From contig CAMLNA010000049.1 of NCBI GenBank assembly GCA_946481025.1, positions 1 through 27,420 of the forward strand: a DNA stretch of 27,420 nt, written 5' to 3'. Source of the stretch: an uncultured Rivibacter sp. Its GTDB lineage: Bacteria; Pseudomonadota; Gammaproteobacteria; Burkholderiales; Burkholderiaceae. Of the stretch, positions 22,655-27,420 are shown one piece after another. How positions within the stretch are numbered: position 1 is the stretch's first letter; every line of letters begins with the position of its first letter. The notes beneath the pieces were generated by a model that did no database searches, had not been told where the DNA came from, and was given only the letters and a program-made list of their open reading frames with translations. A program made the translations under genes and the position numbers.

Positions 22655-23403
22655 TCATCGTCTCCGGCCGGGTTCATGTCGTCGGAGCCGGTCCATTCCG
22701 AATCGCGGCCCATCGCCCCGGCTGCACGCTGCCAGCGGGCTTCCACCGTGGCGTCGATCACGCCGATGTCCGATTCGACGATGCAGCCGCCGCGGGTGAT
22801 CTGCGCGTCGGGCACCAGCCGCGCGCCGCGCGACTCGATCAGCTCGTGCACGCCCTGCACGACCAGGGCGTGGTCGTCAGGGTGCACCCGCAGGGTGATG
22901 TGCCTGGCCGACATCAGCAGCGCGGTGAGCGCTTCCTGGGCCACGTCCACGACGAGTTGCGGGCGCTGCAAGAGTTCGCTGCGCACCACCTGGCGCGCCA
23001 GCGACAGCGCCACGCCGGCCAGGCGCTGCGCGAGGTTGTTCTCGAGCCCGCCGAGCTGCTGCTGGAAGGCCGAGGCGATGTGGGCCACCTGGGCCGTCAC
23101 CTGCGCCGCATAGCTCTGCTTGAAACCTTCGAGGGCGACGAGGCCGTCGCGGTAGCCGTCCTGGTAGCCGGCCTGGCGGGCGGCATGCACCTGGGCCGCG
23201 ATCTCCTCGGCGGTGGGCGGCACCGGCTCGGCCTCGGCATGGGCCGCGGCTGCGGCGCCTTCGCTGCCCGGCAGCACACCGGGGTTCCAGGCCGCGAAGG
23301 TGTGCAGTTCCTCGCGCGGGATGAAGCGCGCGTAGCTCGCCTTCGGGTCCGCGTTGGGCGGCGGCACCTGGCGGGGGCCCTTTTTAGAGGAACTGGTCAT
23401 CAC
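22651..23403 (-). CDS. fliH: Flagellar assembly protein FliH
   Basis: Negative regulator and stator of the FliI ATPase, analogous to the F-type b and delta subunits, and its bridge to FliN. 250 residues from the first of two consecutive ATGs at 23403, inside the end of fliG (about 20-bp overlap). The N-terminus contains YARFIPREELHTFAAWNPG. A GxxxG-like helix, ARQAGYQDGYRDGLVALEGF, is typical of FliH, followed by a long helix and the C-terminal FliI-binding domain (LARQVVRSELLQRPQLVVDV, then LRVHPDDHALV, and ITRGGCIVESDIGVIDATVE). Confidence 0.96.
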   Translation of the reverse strand: MMTSSSKKGPRQVPPPNADPKASYARFIPREELHTFAAWNPGVLPGSEGAAAAAHAEAEPVPPTAEEIAAQVHAARQAGYQDGYRDGLVALEGFKQSYAAQVTAQVAHIASAFQQQLGGLENNLAQRLAGVALSLARQVVRSELLQRPQLVVDVAQEALTALLMSARHITLRVHPDDHALVVQGVHELIESRGARLVPDAQITRGGCIVESDIGVIDATVEARWQRAAGAMGRDSEWTGSDDMNPAGDDE

Positions 23404-24379
23404 CGCCGCCTCCCAGCACGATCTGTCCTTCGTCGGCCAGTCGGCGGACGATCTTCAGCATTTCCTTCTGCTCGGCCTCCACCTCGGACACGCGCACCGG
23501 GCCGCGCGACTCGAGGTCCTCGCGCAGCGTTTCGGCGGCGCGGGTGGACATGTTGCGGAAGATCTTCTCGCGCAGCTCGGGCGTGGCTCCCTTGAGCGCG
23601 ATGATGAGCGACTCGCTCTGCACTTCCTTCAGCAGCGACTGGATGCCGCGGTCGTCGACCTTGTTCAGGTCGTCGAACACGAACATGTTGTCCATGATCT
23701 TCTGGGCCAGCTCGTTGTCCATCTCGCGCACGTAGTCGAGGATGGAGGTCTCGATGCTGCTGCCCATCAGGTTGATGATCTCGGCCGCCGGCTTCACGCC
23801 GCCCAGCGAAGCCTTCTTCAGCTTGTCGCCGCCGGCCAGCACCTTGCTCATCACCTCGTTCAGGTCCTTCAGCGCCGAAGGCTGGATGCCGTCCAGCGTG
23901 GCGATGCGCACCATCACCTCGTTGCGCTGGCGGTCGGTGAAGTGCTTGAGCACGTCCGAACTCTGGTCGTAGTCCAGGTGCACCAGGATGGCGGCGACGA
24001 TCTGCGGGTGCTCGTTGCGCAGCAGCTCGGCCACCGAGCCCGGGTCCATCCACTTGAGGCTTTCGATGCCGGTGACGTCGCTGCCCTGCAGGATCCGGTC
24101 GATCAGCAGGTTGGCCTTGTCGTCGCCGAGCGCGCGGCGCAGCACCTGCTTCACGTATTCGTCGGTGTCGGTCACCAGCATGCTCTGCTCCGCGGCGTCC
24201 GAAGAGAAGCGCGTGAGCACCTGGTCCACGCGCTCGCGCGGCACGGTCTTCAGCTTGGCGATCGTCTCGCCCAGGCGCTGCACTTCCTTCGGGGCGAGAT
24301 GCTTGAATACCTCGGCGGCGTCTTCCTCGCCGAGCGACATCAGCAGGATCGCGGAGTCTTCGAGTCCCTGGTCGTCCAT
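23384..24379 (-). CDS. fliG: Flagellar motor switch protein FliG
   Basis: C-ring rotor subunit that contacts MotA and generates torque. 331 residues, the normal length. The N-terminal FliF-binding part starts MDDQGLEDSAILLMSLGEED. The middle armadillo domain contains the EHPQ motif (RNEHPQIVAAILVHLDYDQS), and the C-terminal domain has the MFVFDDLNKVDDRGIQSLLK hinge and the charged torque helix region (GATPELREKIFRNMSTRAAE, then TLREDLESRGPVRVSEVE). The alternating charged residues expected in that helix (K, R, E, D) are present. The start is 31 bp from the fliF stop, and its end overlaps fliH. Confidence 0.98.
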   Translation of the reverse strand: MDDQGLEDSAILLMSLGEEDAAEVFKHLAPKEVQRLGETIAKLKTVPRERVDQVLTRFSSDAAEQSMLVTDTDEYVKQVLRRALGDDKANLLIDRILQGSDVTGIESLKWMDPGSVAELLRNEHPQIVAAILVHLDYDQSSDVLKHFTDRQRNEVMVRIATLDGIQPSALKDLNEVMSKVLAGGDKLKKASLGGVKPAAEIINLMGSSIETSILDYVREMDNELAQKIMDNMFVFDDLNKVDDRGIQSLLKEVQSESLIIALKGATPELREKIFRNMSTRAAETLREDLESRGPVRVSEVEAEQKEMLKIVRRLADEGQIVLGGGGDDQFL

Positions 24380-24410
24380 GTTCTTGGTTCCTGTGAGCCG
24401 CTTGCCGGGC

Positions 24411-26111
24411 TCAGGCTTCCTTGCTCACCCAGGTGCGCACGATGGCGGCCACCGCACCCGGGTTCTCTTTCGCGAAGGAACGAGCGTCCTCCAGGCGGCG
24501 GTCCGACTGCGGCGCTTCCAGCGCGGGCAGGACCTGCGGGTCGTTGCCCAGCGTCTGCGCGTCGTCGATCACCGCATCGAGCATCGGCGCAGGGCGCGAG
24601 CTTTCCACCGCCTTGAGGGCCGGCCGGATGGCGCCGAACACCACGATCAGCGCCAGCAGCGTCAGCGCGCCGGGAATGGCCATGGTGCGCAGCAGGTCGA
24701 TCGTCTCGGGCTGCTTCCACAGCGGCACATCGACGGGCGTGACCTTCTCGACCTTGAACGGCGCGTTGATCACCTTGACCGAGTCGCCGCGATCCTGGCT
24801 GAAGCCGATGGTCTCGCGCACCAGCGAGGTGAGCTTGTCGAGTTCCTCGGCCGACAGCGGCACGGTGGTCGTCTTGCCCTTGGCGTCGGTGTTGGTGCGG
24901 TGGTTCACCACCACCGCGGCATTCAGGCGCTTCACCGTGCCGGTGGCGTTGCGCGTCACGCGCACGGTCTTGTCGACTTCGTAGTTGGTCACCGAGTCCG
25001 CGCGGGACGGGCCGGCGGCCGCGGCGTTGCCGCCTTGCGCCGCCTGCAGCGGCTGGGCCGCGCCGTTGATGGGGGCGGTGGCCGGCACCGGCGGCTGGTT
25101 CGAGGCCGCGCCGGGCACGCCGCTGGGCTGTGCATTGGCGCCGCCGGTGGAGCTGGAGGTCTGCTGGCTGCGCACCGTGGCCTGGTCGGCGGCGGAGCCC
25201 TGGTTCGGCTTGAACTCCTCGGAGGTTGACTCGGTCTGCGAGAAGTCCACCTCGGCGGTGACCTGGGCCCGCAGGTTGTCGCGGCCGACCACCGGCTCCA
25301 GGATGTCGAGGATGCGCTTGGTGTGCATCGCCTCGATCTGGTTCACGTACTGCAGCTGCTGGGCGTCGAGCCCGCCGTTGGCGGCTGCATCGGTCGGGCC
25401 GGAAATCAGCGCGCCGGTCTGGTCGAGCACGCTCACCGCCTTGGGGTTGAGCTCGGGCACGCTCGAAGACACCAGGTGCACGATGCCGGCCACCTGCGCG
25501 CGGTCCAGCGTGCGGCCCGGGTGCAGCGTGAGCATCACCGAGGCGCTGGGCTTCTGCTGCTCGCGAAAGAAGCCGTTCTGGTTGGGCAGGGCCAGGTGCA
25601 CGCGGGCCGACTGCACGGCGGCCAGCGCCATGATCGAGCGGGTGAGCTCGCCTTCGAGGCCGCGCTGGAAGGTGAGGCGTTCCTGGAACTGCGTGATGCC
25701 GAAGCGGGCGTTGTCCATCAGCTCGAAGCCGGTGACCGAGCCCTTGGGCAGGCCGGCCGAGGCGAGCTTCAGGCGCACGTCGTGCACCTTGTCGGCGGGC
25801 ACCAGGATGGCCGCGCCGCCGTCGGCGTGCTTGTAGGGCACGTTCATCTGCGACAGCTGCGCGAGGATGGCGCCGCCGTCCTTGTCGGACAGGTTGGCGT
25901 ACAGCACCTTGTAGTCACCCTGGCTGGACATCATGGCCATGGCCGCCACGATGGCGACCAGTGCCGCGAGGCCCGCGCCCAGCAGGAACTTGCGCTTGGC
26001 CGGCAGGGCCATCAGGCGTTCGCCGAAGCCGGGGTTCGCATTCACGACGGGGCGTGCCGCGGCGGCCGGGGCCATGGCGGCGGGGATCGGTTGGGCGACG
26101 ACGGTGTCCAT
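24411..26111 (-). CDS. fliF: Flagellar M-ring protein FliF
   Basis: Forms the MS ring in the inner membrane on which the C ring and rod are built. 566 residues. After an Ala/Pro-rich N-terminus, TM1 is FLLGAGLAALVAIVAAMAMM, followed by the two ring-building domains (YKVLYANLSDKDGGAILAQL, then ARVHLALPNQNGFFREQQKP and ASVMLTLHPGRTLDRAQVAG). A low-complexity periplasmic stretch rich in Gln, Gly, Pro and Ala precedes TM2 (ALTLLALIVVFGAIRPAL). The cytoplasmic C-terminal peptide, rich in Ala and Glu and ending IVRTWVSKEA, docks FliG. It is the first gene of the fliF-K unit and divergent from fliE. Confidence 0.98.
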   Translation of the reverse strand: MDTVVAQPIPAAMAPAAAARPVVNANPGFGERLMALPAKRKFLLGAGLAALVAIVAAMAMMSSQGDYKVLYANLSDKDGGAILAQLSQMNVPYKHADGGAAILVPADKVHDVRLKLASAGLPKGSVTGFELMDNARFGITQFQERLTFQRGLEGELTRSIMALAAVQSARVHLALPNQNGFFREQQKPSASVMLTLHPGRTLDRAQVAGIVHLVSSSVPELNPKAVSVLDQTGALISGPTDAAANGGLDAQQLQYVNQIEAMHTKRILDILEPVVGRDNLRAQVTAEVDFSQTESTSEEFKPNQGSAADQATVRSQQTSSSTGGANAQPSGVPGAASNQPPVPATAPINGAAQPLQAAQGGNAAAAGPSRADSVTNYEVDKTVRVTRNATGTVKRLNAAVVVNHRTNTDAKGKTTTVPLSAEELDKLTSLVRETIGFSQDRGDSVKVINAPFKVEKVTPVDVPLWKQPETIDLLRTMAIPGALTLLALIVVFGAIRPALKAVESSRPAPMLDAVIDDAQTLGNDPQVLPALEAPQSDRRLEDARSFAKENPGAVAAIVRTWVSKEA

Positions 26112-26159
26112 GTTCGACTTGTTCCCTCAATGCGCGCGGCTCGGCACGAGCCTGCACAA

Positions 26160-26216
26160 CTTGAGCGGATTATTCGGACACGCTCCGAAACAAATGCCGC
26201 GAACAGCCCGGAAAAC
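26160..26216 (-). promoter_or_regulatory. Candidate flagellar promoter upstream of fliF (shared bipartite motif)
   Basis: On the minus strand: GTTTTCCG (26216-26209), 32 bp, CGAATAATC (26176-26168), 4 bp, CAAG (26163-26160), matching the arrangement before fliL. Transcription would begin near 26162, about 50 nt before the fliF start. Because GTTTTCCG lies centrally between fliF and fliE, one bound activator could serve both directions, as FlhDC does in enterics. I found no equally good -10 facing fliE; TAGCAT at 26255-26260 is the best guess. Confidence 0.55.
26173..26189. promoter_or_regulatory. Inverted repeat TTCGGA-N5-TCCGAA in the fliE/fliF intergenic region
   Basis: A perfect 6-bp inverted repeat with a 5-bp spacer (CACGC). 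One arm overlaps the CGAATAATC element of the fliF promoter. It is placed like a repressor or second activator operator. This part is not shared with the fliL promoter, so it would be specific to the fliE/fliF region. Confidence 0.45.
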
Positions 26217-26300
26217 GACGCCCAGTTCGCCCCATCGGTTTGACGGCGGGCCGGTAGCATCCGTGCCATCCCAATCTGCCGGGACCACAGGTACACCGCC

Positions 26301-26627
26301 ATGGATGTGAGACTCAAACCCTTCGACTTCGCGCAAGCGGCCGCCCGTGCGGGCATGCCGCAGGTGGCGAAAGCCGTGAAGGAAAGCACACAGGCGGCCC
26401 AGGCGACCGGCTTCCAGCAGAGCTTCGCGCAGGCGCTGCGCTCGGTGAGCGAGGCCCAGAACGAAGCCACCCGCATGCAGCGCGAGGTTCAGCTCGACAA
26501 CCCGACCGTGAGCCTGGAAGAGACCATGGTCGCGATGCAGAAGGCACAGATCGGCTTCCAGTCGGCCCTGCAGGTGAGGAACCGGATGGTGCAGGCCTAC
26601 AGTGAAATCATGAACATGCAGGTGTGA
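26301..26627 (+). CDS. fliE: Flagellar hook-basal body complex protein FliE
   Basis: Rod/MS-ring junction protein, the first substrate exported and the adaptor on which the rod is built. 108 residues, the usual length. The C-terminal half is well conserved: DNPTVSLEETMVAMQKAQIG, then FQSALQVRNRMVQAYSEIMN, ending MQV. The N-terminal half is Ala/Gln-rich and helical. The ATG at 26301 has only a weak Shine-Dalgarno (ACAGG, 8 nt upstream). It is divergent from fliF across 189 bp and is followed after 46 bp by the antitoxin gene. Confidence 0.96.
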   Translation: MDVRLKPFDFAQAAARAGMPQVAKAVKESTQAAQATGFQQSFAQALRSVSEAQNEATRMQREVQLDNPTVSLEETMVAMQKAQIGFQSALQVRNRMVQAYSEIMNMQV

Positions 26628-26644
26628 TGGGCGGGAGGCTGCCT

Positions 26645-26653
26645 TACAATTGT
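26645..26653 (+). promoter_or_regulatory. Candidate -10 and palindrome before the toxin-antitoxin pair
   Basis: TACAAT at 26645-26650, five of six to the -10 consensus, overlaps the palindrome ACAATTGT at 26646-26653. It lies between the fliE stop and the antitoxin start. No good -35 is seen in the end of fliE. The palindrome could be the autoregulatory site of the AbrB-fold antitoxin. Confidence 0.4.
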
Positions 26654-26673
26654 TCGAAAAGTAAGGAGCCACC

Positions 26674-26895
26674 ATGTCCGAGTCCACCATCACCGCCAAG
26701 GGCCAGACCACAGTGCCGGCACAGGTGCGAGAGCAGCTGGGCGCCGGTCCTGGCACGCGTCTCGTGTGGCACGTCATGCCCGACGGCGCCGTCGTCGTGC
26801 GGGCGAAGACCAAGTCCATTCTCGACCTCGCCGGCATGCTGAAGGCCCCGAAGGGGAAGCATGTGGCCGTGGAAGACATGAACGCCTGGCGCTGA
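26674..26895 (+). CDS. AbrB/MazE-fold (SpoVT-AbrB) antitoxin
   Basis: 73 residues. The swapped-hairpin AbrB DNA-binding domain is plain in STITAKGQTTVPAQVREQLG, followed by AGPGTRLVWHVMPDGAVVVR; the K-G-Q-x-T-(I/V)-P motif is the family hallmark. The C-terminal 25 residues (LDLAGMLKAPKGKHVAVEDM, then NAWR) are the toxin-neutralising tail found when the partner is a PIN-domain VapC. GGAG 7-8 nt before the ATG at 26674 supports the start. The toxin gene begins 2 bp after the stop, the classic antitoxin-first order, with likely autorepression by the complex. Confidence 0.88.
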   Translation: MSESTITAKGQTTVPAQVREQLGAGPGTRLVWHVMPDGAVVVRAKTKSILDLAGMLKAPKGKHVAVEDMNAWR

Positions 26896-26897
26896 CC

Positions 26898-27296
26898 ATG
26901 GCGGCGCTCGAGACCAACATCCTGGTCCGCTACCTCGTCCAGGACGACGCGGCGCAGCTTGCGTCAGCCGGTCGTCTGATCCGCCAATGCGTGAAGCGCG
27001 GCGAGACGCTCTACATTCCCGTTTCCGTCTCGCTGGAACTGGAACGGGTGCTTCGATCGAACTTCAGTTTCGGCAAGGACGCCGTGATCCGGACGCTCTC
27101 CACGTTGCTGTCGGCCGTGGAGCGGTCGTTCGAATCGGAAGCGGCGCTCGAGTACGCGCTCGCGCTCTACGGCAAGGGGGCGGCCGACTACTCCGATTGC
27201 GTGCACGCCGCCTTGGCTGCCCAGGCGGGTGAACAGCCGTTGTGGACGTTCGACAAGGCCGCGTCGAAAGTGGATGGGGCCCGCCTGCTGGCCTAG
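26898..27296 (+). CDS. PIN-domain toxin (VapC-type ribonuclease)
   Basis: 132 residues. PIN-domain ribonucleases use a cluster of acidic residues to bind Mg/Mn and usually cut tRNA or rRNA. Visible positions: ALETNILVRYLVQDD at the N-terminus, Glu47/Glu49 in SVSLELERVL, Asp97 and Asp100 in GAADYSDCVHAALAAQ, and TFD at about 117-119 in LWTFDKAASK. In most VapC proteins the first position reads D-T-N; here it is Glu5-Thr-Asn, a conservative but uncommon change at a catalytic residue. It follows the AbrB-fold antitoxin by 2 bp and overlaps no other gene. Confidence 0.88.
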   Translation: MAALETNILVRYLVQDDAAQLASAGRLIRQCVKRGETLYIPVSVSLELERVLRSNFSFGKDAVIRTLSTLLSAVERSFESEAALEYALALYGKGAADYSDCVHAALAAQAGEQPLWTFDKAASKVDGARLLA

Positions 27297-27305
27297 GTAG
27301 GAGCC

Positions 27306-27320
27306 GCCGCGCAGCGCGGC
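27306..27320. repeat. Short hairpin between convergent genes
   Basis: GCCGCG, CAG, CGCGGC: a perfect 6-bp stem between the toxin stop (27296) and the stop of the convergent partial gene (27332). No T-tract is present, so a bidirectional terminator is only a possibility. Confidence 0.4.
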
Positions 27321-27331
27321 AAGGCTTGCCG

Positions 27332-27420
27332 TCAGCAGCTGGGTCGCAAGTGATCCGGGGCGGCGTGCAGGTAGTACCCCTGCAGCCCTTGCACGAAGGC
27401 CTCCCGGGCTTCGACCGCCA
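27332..27420 (-). CDS. C-terminal end of an unidentified protein (cut by window edge)
   Basis: 28 codons and a TGA read leftwards from the right edge: AVEAREAFVQGLQGYYLHAA, then PDHLRPSC. The stretch VQGLQGYYLHAAP loosely recalls the end of EAL phosphodiesterase domains, which close with a Q-G-Y-x-(F/L)-x-x-P pattern, but this is too short to decide. It is convergent with the toxin gene. The coding call is supported by frame and a clean stop 36 bp from the toxin stop. Confidence 0.4.
   Translation of the reverse strand, partial: AVEAREAFVQGLQGYYLHAAPDHLRPSC

Noticed and set aside
26140..26156. Sigma-54-like GGCAC-TGC sequence in the fliE/fliF gap
   Set aside because: The GG-to-GC spacing is one base too short, which normally abolishes sigma-54 recognition.
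26138..26164. Sigma-28-like match (TCAAGTTG, 11 bp, GCCGAGCC) before fliF
   Set aside because: The spacing fits, but the last three bases of the -10 are wrong, fliF is normally an early gene, and no counterpart exists before fliL. The shared motif explains the region better.

Overview
The window looks like a chromosomal segment from a high-GC, flagellated betaproteobacterium of the order Burkholderiales, probably near the Comamonadaceae/Sphaerotilaceae (Rubrivivax, Leptothrix and Caldimonas types). This rests on the GC-rich coding style, the DUF3460-scpA pair, the metG/apbC/dcd neighbourhood and the fliE / fliFGHIJK-fliLMNOPQR arrangement. No single marker here fixes the genus, so the placement is inference.

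Left part (1-14.7 kb): housekeeping and accessory genes in short, often divergent or tightly convergent units. In order: the N-terminal part of scpA with a DUF3460 gene; an intergenic array of identical 87-bp repeats; a conserved hypothetical; a CYTH-CHAD protein; a SulP anion transporter behind a small ribbon-helix-helix regulator whose promoter carries a palindrome; a DUF1275 (YoaK-like) membrane protein; metG and apbC diverging; a small exported hypothetical; a membrane-anchored metallo-beta-lactamase-fold hydrolase with a DUF962/Mpo1-like protein; dcd; an Rnk/GreA-C-type RNA polymerase-binding protein; two small unknown proteins; a YpfJ-type zinc metallopeptidase; and a DUF1801 protein.

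Middle and right part (14.7-26.6 kb): a full flagellar export and basal body locus on the minus strand in canonical order (fliF, G, H, I, J, K, then L, M, N, O, P, Q, R), with fliE divergent. It encodes the MS ring, C ring/switch (FliG, M, N), export ATPase complex (FliH, I, J), hook-length ruler FliK, stator-associated FliL and the export gate FliO, P, Q, R. It appears to be two transcription units. The fliK-fliL gap holds a strong hairpin followed by a promoter-like block that is shared, with nearly identical spacing, with the region upstream of fliF. The shared pattern is GTTTTCCG, then 32 or 33 bp, then CGAATAATC, then 4 bp, then CAAG. I regard it as the most informative unannotated signal in the window and a candidate class II (FlhDC-type) flagellar promoter.

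Right edge (26.6-27.4 kb): an AbrB-fold antitoxin and PIN-domain toxin pair directly behind fliE, the toxin carrying Glu where the first catalytic Asp is expected, then the last codons of a convergent gene of unclear identity.

No rRNA, tRNA, CRISPR array, transposase or prophage gene was recognised. I see no clearly novel multi-gene system. The interest lies in regulatory architecture, small repeats and a few protein oddities.
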